A DNA stretch of 64,000 nt from JBHGBM01 sp041946965 (GCA_041946965.1 JBHGBM010000005.1:40770-104769); one strand, 5' to 3'. Counted from the first letter of the stretch, positions 32,292 through 41,179 are shown. Numbers and translations: made by a program. The notes: generated by a model from the sequence alone, not told the origin.

Positions 32292-33386
32292 ATGTGGTTA
32301 ACCACGAATCGGCCCGACCTGGTGTTCGAGAACACCGCCGTGGGCCGCATGAAGAAGGAGATTTGGGAGGCGGACGAAGCCAGGCTCGACGCCATCCTCG
32401 CGGACTACGGAGTACCCGCGCCCGGCGGCTGCGAGTGGGCCAAGGCCGGCAGCTACATCCAGACCACGGTGCGGCACGACCTGGAGGCGCAACGGAAGAA
32501 AAACGACGTGGTCATCATCCCGGTCGGCTCCACCGAACTGCACGGCGATCACACGGTGTCGGCCATGGACACGTTCTTCGTGAGCCAGATCGCCGAAGGC
32601 GTGCGGCGATACACGATGAAGCGCGGAGCGCCGGTGGCGCTGGCCCTCCCGCCGCTGATGTACGGATGCCACCCAGCGCACCATCTGGGCATGCCGGGCA
32701 CGGTGATCGTGCGGGAGGACGTGGCGCGCGAGCTGATCATCGACGTGATGCTGGGCTTGTGGAACGACGGCTTCCGCAAGCAGATTATCCTGAACAACCA
32801 CGGCCAGCTCTGGGTGCTGGAGGCGGCCTTGCAGCAGTTCTGCAAGCGCTACCAGTTGCCGGGCATCTACCGCGTGATCGACTGGCACCGCGCCACGCGC
32901 GAGATGTGGCGCACCGCCGACCGCGGCGGCGACTGGGAGACCAACTTCATCCACGCCGATGAAGCCGAGACCTCCGTCGGGCTCCTGATGTTCCCCGAAA
33001 TGGTCAAGATGCAGTACGCGGTGGAGACGGAGCCCAAGGGACTGCTCCCCGGCGGCCACCTTGATACCGCAGTGGAAGCCTTCGCGCGGCCGAGCCGCTG
33101 GTCGGAAGGCGAGGGGCATGCCGCGTGGGAGTTCGCGGGCACGCCGGAGGGGGTGGTCGGCAAACCGACACTCGGAGATGCACGCAAAGCCAAGCGGCCG
33201 GTGGCGGCCATCTTGCGGTACCTGACGCTGCTGTGCGATCAATACCTCGAAGCCTACCCCGCGGGCACCGTGCCGGCGGCGGAGATGATCAGCCTTCGCG
33301 ATCCGAAGGAACTGGAGCCGTATCTGCGGGAGCCGTTCAGCCCGGGGTGGAAATCCGTGTACGGCTTGCCGCCGATAGCGTCGTAG
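32292..33386 (+). CDS. iolN: 3-dehydro-scyllo-inosose hydrolase (IolN-like, creatininase family)
   Basis: The protein has 364 residues; AAGGAG lies 12 bases before the ATG. Creatininase-fold metal motifs are visible: IIPVGSTELHGDHT (Glu/His) with a following AMDTFF Asp, LNNHGQ and a Glu in DEAETSVG. In Thermotoga the homologous TM0413 opens the ring of the diketo-inositol made by IolM, giving 5-keto-L-gluconate. Its place directly after the IolM gene, 17 bases apart, supports that role over creatinine hydrolysis. It is longer than typical creatininases, with an N-terminal extension. Confidence 0.85.
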   Translation: MWLTTNRPDLVFENTAVGRMKKEIWEADEARLDAILADYGVPAPGGCEWAKAGSYIQTTVRHDLEAQRKKNDVVIIPVGSTELHGDHTVSAMDTFFVSQIAEGVRRYTMKRGAPVALALPPLMYGCHPAHHLGMPGTVIVREDVARELIIDVMLGLWNDGFRKQIILNNHGQLWVLEAALQQFCKRYQLPGIYRVIDWHRATREMWRTADRGGDWETNFIHADEAETSVGLLMFPEMVKMQYAVETEPKGLLPGGHLDTAVEAFARPSRWSEGEGHAAWEFAGTPEGVVGKPTLGDARKAKRPVAAILRYLTLLCDQYLEAYPAGTVPAAEMISLRDPKELEPYLREPFSPGWKSVYGLPPIAS

Positions 33387-33391
33387 GTTCT

Positions 33392-34183
33392 GTGAAGCTG
33401 GCGATCACGGCCACGCCGGCGGCGCCGAGGCCGGCGCCGCTGCTGTTGTACGGCGACCTTGCCGGGGCGTTCCGGCAGGCGGCCGAAGCCGGTTGCCAGG
33501 GTCTGGAGATCCACTTCCGCGACGCCGCGGAGGTGGATCTCGCGCTGGTAAAGCGGCTGGCGGAGGACTACGGGCTCGGTATTCCCACGTTGGGCACGGG
33601 GATGGCGGCGGCCGATGGCCTCAGCTTCTCGCACCCCGATCCGCACGTGCGGGCGCGGGCCGTGGATCGCGTGCGGGGGCACGTTGCATTTGCCGCCGAG
33701 GTGGGCGCCGCGGTCACCATCGGGAGTCTCAGCGGAAACCTCCGGGGCGCGGACCTGCGCGGCGCGGCGCTGGCAGCGCTGGCGCGCGTCTGTCGCGCCG
33801 CGGAGGACTGCGGGGTCACGGTTCTGCTGGAGCCGCTGAACCGCTACGAGTGCGACTACATCAACACTCTGGAGGATGGCATCGCCATCATCCGGGAACT
33901 CGGCGCGCCCAATCTCAAGCTGCTCGCCGACAGTTTTCACATGAACATCGAGGAAGCGGACATGACGGCGAGCCTGCGCGCGGCGGCGCCGTTTCTCGGG
34001 CACGTGCACCTGGCCGACAGCAACCGGCAGGCGCCGGGCCACGGGCACCTGGACATCCACGCGATCCTCCGGGCGCTGGACGCGGCCGGTTATTCCGGGT
34101 ACCTTTCCTTCGAAGTATTCCCCATCCCGGACGCGCGACAGGCGATCCGGGACGGCATCAGCACCGTAATGAGGCAATCATGA
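33392..34183 (+). CDS. iolO: 5-keto-L-gluconate epimerase (IolO-like TIM barrel)
   Basis: The protein has 263 residues from a GTG five bases after the IolN stop; the longer frame is a shadow. The sugar epimerase barrel shows LLEPLNRYECDYINT, LLADSFHMNIEEADM, HVHLADSNRQAPGHGH and LSFEVFP, giving Glu, Asp, His and Glu at the metal site. These strings match Thermotoga TM0416 (IolO), which converts 5-keto-L-gluconate to D-tagaturonate. It overlaps the IolG gene by four bases (ATGA). Confidence 0.85.
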   Translation: MKLAITATPAAPRPAPLLLYGDLAGAFRQAAEAGCQGLEIHFRDAAEVDLALVKRLAEDYGLGIPTLGTGMAAADGLSFSHPDPHVRARAVDRVRGHVAFAAEVGAAVTIGSLSGNLRGADLRGAALAALARVCRAAEDCGVTVLLEPLNRYECDYINTLEDGIAIIRELGAPNLKLLADSFHMNIEEADMTASLRAAAPFLGHVHLADSNRQAPGHGHLDIHAILRALDAAGYSGYLSFEVFPIPDARQAIRDGISTVMRQS

Positions 34184-35217
34184 GCGAACGCAAAATTCGA
34201 TTTGGTGTTCTGGGGGTGGGCCGCATCGGCAAGATCCATGCGGCGAACCTCGCCACGCGCATTCCCGGGACGGAGCTGGCCGCGCTCTCCGATGTATCTT
34301 CAGGGGAACTCGCGGCCGTGGCGGCGCGCCTGGACGTGCGCGACACGTACGCGGACTGCCGCGACCTGCTGCGGCGCGGCGATATCGACGCGGTGGTGGT
34401 GTGCACGCCCACGAACACGCATTACCAGATCATTCTCGACGCGGCCGCGGCGGGCAAGCACATCTTCTGCGAGAAGCCCATCGACCTGGCGCTTGAGAAG
34501 ATCGAGGCCGCGCTGGCGGCGGTGGAGAAAGCGGGCGTGGAACTGATGGTGGGGTTCAACCGCCGGTTCGATCCGAATTTCCTGAAGGTGCGGGAGATGG
34601 TGGCGGCGGGAAAGATCGGCGCGCCGCAAGTCCTGCGCATCACCAGCCGCGACCCGGGTCCGCCGCCGGAGACCTATATCCGCGCCTCGGGCGGCATCTT
34701 CCTCGACATGACGATCCACGATTTCGATATGGCGCGGTACCTGGTGGGGAGCGAGGTCACGGAAGTGTACGCGCGCGCCGGCGTGCTGGTGGACCCCGTG
34801 TTCGAAAAAGCCGGCGACTGGGACACGGCGGTGGTGACGCTGGCCTTCGAGAACGGCGCGATCGGGGCCATCGACAACAGCCGCAAGGCGGTCTACGGCT
34901 ACGACCAGAGGGTGGAGGTGTTCGGCTCGGGCGGCATGGTGACGGTGCGGAACAACACGCCGGACAACCATATTTACCTCGACGCGGCGGGGACGCACTC
35001 TTCCCTCCCCCTCAACTTCTTCATGGACCGGTACACGGAGTCCTACCTCAACGAGATGCAGGCGTTCGTCGAGGCGATCGGCAGCGGGCGTCCGGTTCCA
35101 GCGACGGGGAAAGACGGCCTCGCGGCCGTGGTGATCGGGTTGGCGGCGGCGCGGTCCGCGCGCGAGAACCGGCCGGTGAAACCGGCGGAAATCTACAACA
35201 GGAGCGCTGTGGCATGA
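34180..35217 (+). CDS. iolG: Inositol 2-dehydrogenase (IolG)
   Basis: The protein has 345 residues of the Gfo/Idh/MocA family. The NAD motif is GVLGVGRIGKIHAANL, the catalytic Lys is in IFCEKPIDLAL, and the active-site Asp/His are in GGIFLDMTIHDFDMARYL. The segment NSRKAVYGYDQRVEVFGSGG is typical of bacterial myo-inositol 2-dehydrogenases. It oxidises myo-inositol to scyllo-inosose, the IolM substrate. Both ends overlap neighbours by four bases, so it is translationally coupled within the block. Confidence 0.9.
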   Translation: MSERKIRFGVLGVGRIGKIHAANLATRIPGTELAALSDVSSGELAAVAARLDVRDTYADCRDLLRRGDIDAVVVCTPTNTHYQIILDAAAAGKHIFCEKPIDLALEKIEAALAAVEKAGVELMVGFNRRFDPNFLKVREMVAAGKIGAPQVLRITSRDPGPPPETYIRASGGIFLDMTIHDFDMARYLVGSEVTEVYARAGVLVDPVFEKAGDWDTAVVTLAFENGAIGAIDNSRKAVYGYDQRVEVFGSGGMVTVRNNTPDNHIYLDAAGTHSSLPLNFFMDRYTESYLNEMQAFVEAIGSGRPVPATGKDGLAAVVIGLAAARSARENRPVKPAEIYNRSAVA

Positions 35218-36248
35218 CACGACTGAACGTCGGGGTGATGGGACTGGGACGCCTGGGGGCGGTGTACGCGATGAACCTGGCGCAGCGCGTGCCGCGCGCG
35301 CGCCTGGCGGCGGTGGCGGACCCCAAACCGGGGCTCGCCGAGACGTTCGCGGAACGGTACGGGGCCAAGGCGTACACCAGCCACGAGGAACTGCTCGAGG
35401 ACCCCGGAATCGACGCCGTGGCCGTGATCACGCCGACGAGCACGCATCCGGAGGTGGTGGCCGCGGCGGCGCGGCGAAACAAAGCCATCTTCTGCGAGAA
35501 GCCGATTTCCCTCTCGCTCGCCGAAGCCGAGAGAACGCTGCGGACGGTGGAGAGCACGGGCGTTTTTTTCCAGATGGGCTTTCAGCGGCGGTTCGACGCC
35601 GGGTACCTGGCGGCGAAGAAGAAGGTGGAGGAGGGCGCGATCGGCACGCCGGTGCTGCTGCAATCCACGTCGCGCGATCCCTTCCGCCCGCCGCTGGAGT
35701 TCTGCGATCCGAAGGTGAGCGGCGGGCTGATCTCGGATATGGGGGTTCACGATTTCGACGTGGCCCGCATGTTCATGGGGGAGGTGCGGAGCGTGTACGC
35801 CACGGGCGCCACGCTTGCCTATCCCGAAATGAAGGAAATTGGGGACATCGATAACGCCGTGATCAACCTGACGTTCGAGAGCGGGGCGCTGGGCGCGGTG
35901 GAGTTGAGCCGCAACGCGGTGTTCGGCTATGACATCCGCGCGGAGGTGTGGGGCACGAAAGGCTCGGTCCAGATCGGCTACTTCCGGCAGACGCCGATTT
36001 TGATGATGACGAAGGAGGGTATCTCGCACGACGTGGTGCCGTACTTCATGGAGCGCTTCGAAGCCGCGTACCTGGCGCAGATCCGGGATTTCGTGGACAA
36101 CGTATTGGACGGGCGCGCGCCCGCGGTCGCCGGCGCGGACGCCGTAGCGGCGCTGCGGGTGAGCGTGGCGGCGAACCTGTCGCTGAAAGAAAACCGGCCG
36201 GTTCCCTTGCAGGAAATCGCGCATGCAAGTTTCGCCAAGACGGTCTGA
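35214..36248 (+). CDS. Second inositol dehydrogenase-like Gfo/Idh/MocA protein
   Basis: The protein has 344 residues, clearly related to the preceding IolG (GVMGLGRLGAVYAMNLAQ; IFCEKPISLSL; ISDMGVHDFDVARMF; SRNAVFGYDIRAEVWGTKG). The active-site Lys, Asp and His are kept. It probably oxidises a different inositol isomer (for example scyllo-, D-chiro- or a methylated inositol) or interconverts inososes. It has a four-base overlap with iolG, and its own end overlaps the MFS gene by 26 bases. Confidence 0.85.
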   Translation: MTRLNVGVMGLGRLGAVYAMNLAQRVPRARLAAVADPKPGLAETFAERYGAKAYTSHEELLEDPGIDAVAVITPTSTHPEVVAAAARRNKAIFCEKPISLSLAEAERTLRTVESTGVFFQMGFQRRFDAGYLAAKKKVEEGAIGTPVLLQSTSRDPFRPPLEFCDPKVSGGLISDMGVHDFDVARMFMGEVRSVYATGATLAYPEMKEIGDIDNAVINLTFESGALGAVELSRNAVFGYDIRAEVWGTKGSVQIGYFRQTPILMMTKEGISHDVVPYFMERFEAAYLAQIRDFVDNVLDGRAPAVAGADAVAALRVSVAANLSLKENRPVPLQEIAHASFAKTV

Positions 36249-37584
36249 AAATGCCGCCCTGCGGTTTTTCGCCAGCGGTCCGGACAAGCCGCTGCTGAGC
36301 GATCCGGCGATCGTCGATCGCCTCTACAAGCGGTACCGGTTCACCGTGATGACTTCCATCACGCTGGGCTACGGGATCGCGTACACGTGCCGGCTGGGTT
36401 TGTCGGTGGTGAAGAAACCGCTGATCGACGAGGGGATCTTCACCGCGGACGAGCTGGGAATGATCGGTTCGTCCATCTTTTACGGGTACGCATTTGGAAA
36501 GCTGGTAAACGGCTTTCTGGCGGACCACGCGAACATCCGGCGGTTCTGGGCCTTCGGGGTGCTGGTCTCGGGGTTGATCAACATCGCCATGGGCTGGTCC
36601 ACGGCGCTGACGGTGTGGATGGCGCTGTGGGCGCTGAACGGGTGGTTCCAGGGGTTCGGCGCTCCGGCGGGCATCGTGGCGCTTGCGCAGTGGTTCAGCA
36701 ACCGGGAACGAGGCCGCTATTACGGCGTATGGAGCACGGCGCATTCCATCGGGGAGGGCCTGACGTTCATCGGGCTTTCGACACTGGTGACGTGGCTGGG
36801 ATGGCGCGGCGGCTTCGTGGGTCCCGGGGTGATCTCGGTGGCGCTCGCGTTCGTGCTCTACGCTTTCATGAAGGACCGTCCGCAGACCCTGGGTCTGCCG
36901 CCCGTTGCGGACTGGAAAAACGACCACGGGGCAGCGCCGCGCAGCGGGACGACGTGGCAGATGCAGCTTTCGATTCTGAAGCTGCCTTCCATCTGGTTGC
37001 TGGCGCTCTCCTGCGCCACGATGACCATGACGCGCTACGGCATGAACAGTTGGGGCATGCTGTACTTGCAGGAATCCAAGCGCTACTCGATGGTCGAGGC
37101 CGGAGGGTTCCTGGCGCTGAACCCGCTGGCCGGGTTGCTCGGCTGCGTAGGGTACGGGTTCGTTTCGGACAAACTGTTCGGCGCCCGGCGCCCGCCGGTG
37201 AACCTCATCTGCGGCGTCCTGGAACTGTTGTCGCTGGGGATCATCTTCGGCAGTCCTGCGGGGCACCCCGTGCTGCTGACGGTGGCGTTTCTGATCTATG
37301 GGCTTTCGATCAACGGCCTGATTACCTCGTTGGGCGGCCTGTTTGCGGCGGACATCGCGCCGAAGAAAGCGGCGGGCGCGGCAATGGGATTCATCGGGGT
37401 GTTCAGCTACGTCGGGGTGGCGATCCAGGAACGCATCAGCGGGGCGCTGATCGGCAAGGGGACCACCATGGTAAACGGCGTGCGGCATTACGATTTTCGC
37501 GACGCTATCGTGTTCTGGGTGGGGATGTCGGTGATTTCGCTGGTCCTGGCGACGTCGTTGTGGCGGGCGAAGGCGACGGATTAG
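36223..37584 (+). CDS. Organophosphate-type MFS transporter (GlpT/UhpT family)
   Basis: The protein has 453 residues and about 12 membrane helices. The ATG at 36223 has AGGAA eight bases upstream and lies inside the previous gene. The family hallmark NGWFQGFGAP is present. Residues that bind phosphate in E. coli GlpT (Arg45, His165, Arg269) align with Arg57 (YTCRLGLS), His174 (STAHSIGEG) and Arg271 (TRYGMNSWGMLYL). The transported compound is therefore likely a phosphate ester taken up in exchange for phosphate. In this block inositol phosphate is the natural candidate; plain inositol cannot be excluded. Confidence 0.85.
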   Translation: MQVSPRRSENAALRFFASGPDKPLLSDPAIVDRLYKRYRFTVMTSITLGYGIAYTCRLGLSVVKKPLIDEGIFTADELGMIGSSIFYGYAFGKLVNGFLADHANIRRFWAFGVLVSGLINIAMGWSTALTVWMALWALNGWFQGFGAPAGIVALAQWFSNRERGRYYGVWSTAHSIGEGLTFIGLSTLVTWLGWRGGFVGPGVISVALAFVLYAFMKDRPQTLGLPPVADWKNDHGAAPRSGTTWQMQLSILKLPSIWLLALSCATMTMTRYGMNSWGMLYLQESKRYSMVEAGGFLALNPLAGLLGCVGYGFVSDKLFGARRPPVNLICGVLELLSLGIIFGSPAGHPVLLTVAFLIYGLSINGLITSLGGLFAADIAPKKAAGAAMGFIGVFSYVGVAIQERISGALIGKGTTMVNGVRHYDFRDAIVFWVGMSVISLVLATSLWRAKATD

Positions 37585-37613
37585 GACACCGCGGTCGCGG
37601 CTCGGAAGAATTT

Positions 37614-38471
37614 ATGAATCGCTCTTACGACGTTGTCATTATCGGGAATTACACGAAAGATACGATCGTGTCCGCCGCGGGCACGCGGATGGTGGATGGC
37701 GGCGGGTTCAACTATGGCGCGCACGTGGCGGCCATGATGAAACTCAGAACCGCTGCGGTGACGCGGCTCGCGCGGGAGGATGCGCGGGTGGCGGAGGCGC
37801 TGGAGGCGATCGGCGTGGACGTGTTTCCCGAGTGGACGTCCGCCTCCACCTGCCTGCGGCTGTGCTATCCCAGCGCCAACGTGGACGAACGCAGGATTTA
37901 CGTTACCACCACCGCGGGCGCGTTCACGCCGGAGCAGGTGCGCGGCTTCGAAGCCAGGGCCTTCCTGGTGAACGGCTCCATGCGCGGCGAAATCGGGATC
38001 GATGTGCTGCGGGAAGTGAAGCCCGCATGGCTCGCCGCGGATGTGCAGGCTTTCGTGCGGGTGATCGCACAGGGCGAACTGGTCTACGCCCCATGGCCGG
38101 AGAAGCAGCAGTACTTGTCCGAAATCGACATCCTGAAGACCGACGCCGTGGAGGCGGAGATGCTCACGGGCACGGCCGTGATTCGCGACGCAGCAAAGAT
38201 GCTGGCGGACTGGGGACCGCGGGAGATCGTTCTCACGCACCGCGACGGCCTGCTGGTGTTTGCGGGAGGCGAGTTCTATGAAGCGCCGTTCCGCCCCCGA
38301 CAACTGGTGGGGCGGTCGGGGCGCGGGGATACCTGTATCGCAGCGTATGTATGCCGGCGGCTGAGCGCCGGTCCGGCGGAAGCCACCGCTTGGGCGGCGG
38401 CGGTGACGAGCGTCAAAATGGAGGCCGAGGGGCCTATCCGCGCCAAGCTCGAAGAGGTCCGGCCTGTGTGA
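37614..38471 (+). CDS. iolK: PfkB family kinase, IolK-like (inositol kinase candidate)
   Basis: The protein has 285 residues, the size of Thermotoga TM0415 (IolK). It resembles that protein in IVSAAGTRMVDGGGFNYGAHV, DILKTDAVEAEMLTGTA and the C-terminal GRSGRGDTC followed by WAAAVTSVKMEAEGPIR. The catalytic Asp239 is in GRGD instead of the usual GAGD, as in TM0415. TM0415-type enzymes phosphorylate myo-inositol with ATP. It is the last gene of the block, 29 bases after the transporter gene; GGAAG lies close before the ATG. Confidence 0.8.
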   Translation: MNRSYDVVIIGNYTKDTIVSAAGTRMVDGGGFNYGAHVAAMMKLRTAAVTRLAREDARVAEALEAIGVDVFPEWTSASTCLRLCYPSANVDERRIYVTTTAGAFTPEQVRGFEARAFLVNGSMRGEIGIDVLREVKPAWLAADVQAFVRVIAQGELVYAPWPEKQQYLSEIDILKTDAVEAEMLTGTAVIRDAAKMLADWGPREIVLTHRDGLLVFAGGEFYEAPFRPRQLVGRSGRGDTCIAAYVCRRLSAGPAEATAWAAAVTSVKMEAEGPIRAKLEEVRPV

Positions 38472-38515
38472 ACGGAGTGCACGTCCTGGAGACGGCGAAG
38501 CCGGGGGATGCTTGC

Positions 38516-39772
38516 TTAGCGCCCCATCTGTTTGAGGGTGCGCGACACCCAGCTCTCGAGAATGAGCTGGTCCTTCTCGCGCTCCCACTCGGCGGCGCTG
38601 AAGACGCTTAACTGCTCCCGCGTGAGCCCCGGAATCGCATCCCCGAGCGCGTGCGCGCCGGATTCGAGGCCTTCGGTCGTGTACGACTTGTCGATCTCGA
38701 CCTTCTCCCGCGCGGCCCAGTCCCGTATGTACGTCTCCGGCATGGTCGCGATGGCCGCCGCCGACCAGGCGGGGAACTGCATGTGGTGGTGCAGCCACAG
38801 CGCCACGTCGCGGTTCACGAAATAAGGCCGGTGGATGGCGCCGCGCTCAAAAGCCCCAATGTCGAAAATTCCGTTCGCGCTTCCGCGGAAGGCAATGGTG
38901 CGCTGCCGCAGCGCTTCGTACCAGGCCGGAGTCGCGGTGGCCCGCGGCTTGCCGTCCCAGTCCAGCTCGCCGTTGACCACCAGGGTGGGCCCGCGCGACG
39001 CGTGCAGCGCATAGATTACCGCGGGAGGATCTTTCAGAAACGCCAGCGAGCGGTAAGGGTATCCCTGGATGCAACTGGGCTTGGACCTGGCGGGCACGAA
39101 ATCGCCCTTCGGGATTTGCAGGCCGCCGCCCGCCGCCACCACGCACGCGTAGAGGCGCGGGTCCACCGCCCCCGTCAGCGCGACGATGAACGAGCCCATC
39201 GAATACCCCATGGCCCCGACGCGTGCGGGGTCCACGTCGGGCCGCGTGAGCAGGTAGGAGACCGCCTGCATCACGTCGCCGACGATCAGCCCACCCTGCC
39301 GCCGCGCCAGTTCCGCGTGCCAGGGCGCGTTCACCGGCTCCAGGCGGTCGTGGGCGCGCGTGCCGGTCTGCCGGTTTTTGTTGCGCTCTCCTTCGCCGGT
39401 CGGGTCAAAGGTGAGAACCACCGCGCCCGCCCGCGCATAAAGAATACCGCACCAGAAGGAATACCAGGTGTACTTGTCGCCGCCATGGCCGTTCACGACG
39501 ATCAACGCCGGGCCGCGCGCCGTCTTCCGGTCTTTGGGCGAATACACGATGGCGGGGATGCGCATGCCAAACTGCGTTCCGTAGGTAACCCGCTGGGCGG
39601 CCACTCCCGGCACAGGCTCGAATTCGCCGTGCACTTTCGGATGGAGCGGCGGCAGCGGCTCAGGGACCATCAGCGCCCTGCGGATCTGCGCCCGCCATTG
39701 GCGCTCCTGTTCCTGGGTCGCGCATACGGCGAACGCCGCCACCGCGAGCCCCAGCATCAGCGTGCGTCTCAC
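38516..39772 (-). CDS. Exported alpha/beta hydrolase (acetyl xylan esterase/dienelactone hydrolase-like)
   Basis: The protein has 418 residues and starts at GTG with a signal peptide (MRRTLMLGLAVAAFAVCA). The nucleophile elbow is GAMGYSMGSFIVALTG. An oxyanion segment VNGHGGDKYTWYSF and a late region with GIFDIGAFERGAIHRPYF likely carry the His. It is a paralogue of the hydrolase at 46015-47247, sharing RVTYGTQFGMRIPAI and LTREQLSVFS. It probably removes acyl groups from plant or algal polysaccharide. The -10 box is shared within a 27-bp divergent gap with the sulfatase gene. Confidence 0.85.
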   Translation of the reverse strand: MRRTLMLGLAVAAFAVCATQEQERQWRAQIRRALMVPEPLPPLHPKVHGEFEPVPGVAAQRVTYGTQFGMRIPAIVYSPKDRKTARGPALIVVNGHGGDKYTWYSFWCGILYARAGAVVLTFDPTGEGERNKNRQTGTRAHDRLEPVNAPWHAELARRQGGLIVGDVMQAVSYLLTRPDVDPARVGAMGYSMGSFIVALTGAVDPRLYACVVAAGGGLQIPKGDFVPARSKPSCIQGYPYRSLAFLKDPPAVIYALHASRGPTLVVNGELDWDGKPRATATPAWYEALRQRTIAFRGSANGIFDIGAFERGAIHRPYFVNRDVALWLHHHMQFPAWSAAAIATMPETYIRDWAAREKVEIDKSYTTEGLESGAHALGDAIPGLTREQLSVFSAAEWEREKDQLILESWVSRTLKQMGR

Positions 39773-39778
39773 ATGTCA

Positions 39779-39784
39779 ATAATA
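39779..39784 (-). promoter_or_regulatory. -10 box of a leaderless promoter
   Basis: TATTAT on the minus strand, six bases before the GTG at 39772. It lies four bases from the opposing -10 box of the sulfatase gene. Confidence 0.55.
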
Positions 39785-39787
39785 TGT

Positions 39788-39793
39788 TATCTT
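39788..39793 (+). promoter_or_regulatory. -10 box of a leaderless promoter
   Basis: TATCTT on the plus strand, six bases before the ATG at 39800. The two divergent -10 boxes are nearly back to back, so their transcription should be mutually exclusive. Confidence 0.55.
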
Positions 39794-39799
39794 TCACGG

Positions 39800-41110
39800 A
39801 TGAAGAGACGCGATTTTCTGGCGGGTCTGGCCGCGGGTCCGGCGGCGCTTGCGCCATCCGGCCCGTCCCGGCCGAATGTCCTGCTCATCTTCTCCGACGA
39901 CCAGGGTTACCACGACGTGGGCTGCTTCGGCAGCGAGATTCCCACGCCCAACATCGACTCCATCGCGCGCAACGGAGTGAAGTTCGAACGCTATTACAGC
40001 GCCGCGCCGGTGTGCACGCCCTCGCGCTACGGACTGCTGACCGGCCGCTACCCGGCGCGCTCGCGCGACCAGATGCTCAACGCCCTGATGCCTCCCAGCA
40101 AGAAAGGCATCCATCCCGGCGAGACCACCGTGGCCGAAGCGCTCAAGGAGCGCGGCTACCGCACGGCGCTCATCGGCAAGTGGCACCTGGGCAGCGCGCG
40201 TCCCGAATTTCTGCCGAACCGGCACGGTTTCGATCTGTACGACGGTTTCCTGCACGGCTGCATCGACTACTTCGATTTCACCTACGGGGGCATGCCGAGC
40301 TGGTACCGCAACGAGAAGCCCTTCACGCCGCCCCGGGGCCACACCACGAATTACATCACCGACCGGGCTATCGAGTACCTTGGCCAGAACCGGAGCAACC
40401 CGTTCTTCCTGTACCTGCCCTATAACGCGCCGCACTACGGCAAGGGCGCCTACGACAAGCAGACCGGCAAGGCCAGCAACGTCCTTCAGGCGCCGGACGA
40501 GTACATCCGCCGCTTCGCTCACATCGCCGATGAAAAGCGGCGCGTGTACGCCGCGATGGTCTCCGCACTGGACGACAACATCGGCCGCCTGCTTCGGGCG
40601 CTGCGCGATCTGAATCTGGAAGAGAACACGGTGGTCATGTTCATGAGCGACAACGGCGGCGCCACCGGTTTCGGCGGCTTGAACAAGCCCCTGCGGGGTA
40701 GCAAGTCACAACTGTTCGAAGGCGGAATCCGGGTGCCCGCGGTCATGCAGTGGAAAGGCCGCATCGAGCCGGGCCGGACTGTCCGCCAGCCTTGCGGTTC
40801 GGTGGACATCTTCCCCACCCTCTGCCGGTTCACCGGCGCGCGCTCTCCCGCGAACCTCGACGGCCGGGACATCAGCCCGGTGCTCCTGGAGAACCGAACC
40901 TTCGAGCGCGAACTCTTCTGGCGTACGGAGCGCGACGAGGCTTACCTGCTGGGCAACTGGAAGTACATCCGCATGAAAGACGGCCAGGAGTACCTGTTCG
41001 ACCTGGAGCAGGACCCCAACGAGACCACCAACCGCATCGCGGATGCGGCCATGCTCAAGAAGATGAAGGCGGGCTGCGACAAGGTGCGGGCGGGGCTGCC
41101 CAAGGCATGA
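39800..41110 (+). CDS. Exported sulfatase
   Basis: The protein has 436 residues from the ATG at 39800; the upstream open frame is a shadow of the hydrolase gene. A Tat-like N-terminus (MKRRDFLAGLAAGPAA) is followed by LIFSDDQGYHDVGCFG and the formylglycine site VCTPSRYGLLTGRYPAR (Cys72). GKWHLGS, MFMSDNGGATGFGG and a C-terminal YLFDLEQDPNETTN are also present. It removes sulfate esters from an unknown substrate. It sits next to an esterase gene, consistent with stripping substituents from a decorated polysaccharide. Confidence 0.93.
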   Translation: MKRRDFLAGLAAGPAALAPSGPSRPNVLLIFSDDQGYHDVGCFGSEIPTPNIDSIARNGVKFERYYSAAPVCTPSRYGLLTGRYPARSRDQMLNALMPPSKKGIHPGETTVAEALKERGYRTALIGKWHLGSARPEFLPNRHGFDLYDGFLHGCIDYFDFTYGGMPSWYRNEKPFTPPRGHTTNYITDRAIEYLGQNRSNPFFLYLPYNAPHYGKGAYDKQTGKASNVLQAPDEYIRRFAHIADEKRRVYAAMVSALDDNIGRLLRALRDLNLEENTVVMFMSDNGGATGFGGLNKPLRGSKSQLFEGGIRVPAVMQWKGRIEPGRTVRQPCGSVDIFPTLCRFTGARSPANLDGRDISPVLLENRTFERELFWRTERDEAYLLGNWKYIRMKDGQEYLFDLEQDPNETTNRIADAAMLKKMKAGCDKVRAGLPKA

Positions 41111-41150
41111 TCGCCCCAGCGCTCATCCCTTGACCGCGCCATTCGGCCGG

Positions 41151-41179
41151 TTGAACCCGGCAGGGCGATGTGGTATCTA
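41151..41179 (+). promoter_or_regulatory. Sigma70-type promoter of the 41.2-49.6 kb gene block
   Basis: TTGAAC, a 17-base spacer and TATCTA, in the 116-bp gap before the TIM-barrel gene at 41227. Transcription would start near 41186, leaving a 40-base leader with GGGGG near the start codon. Confidence 0.55.
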
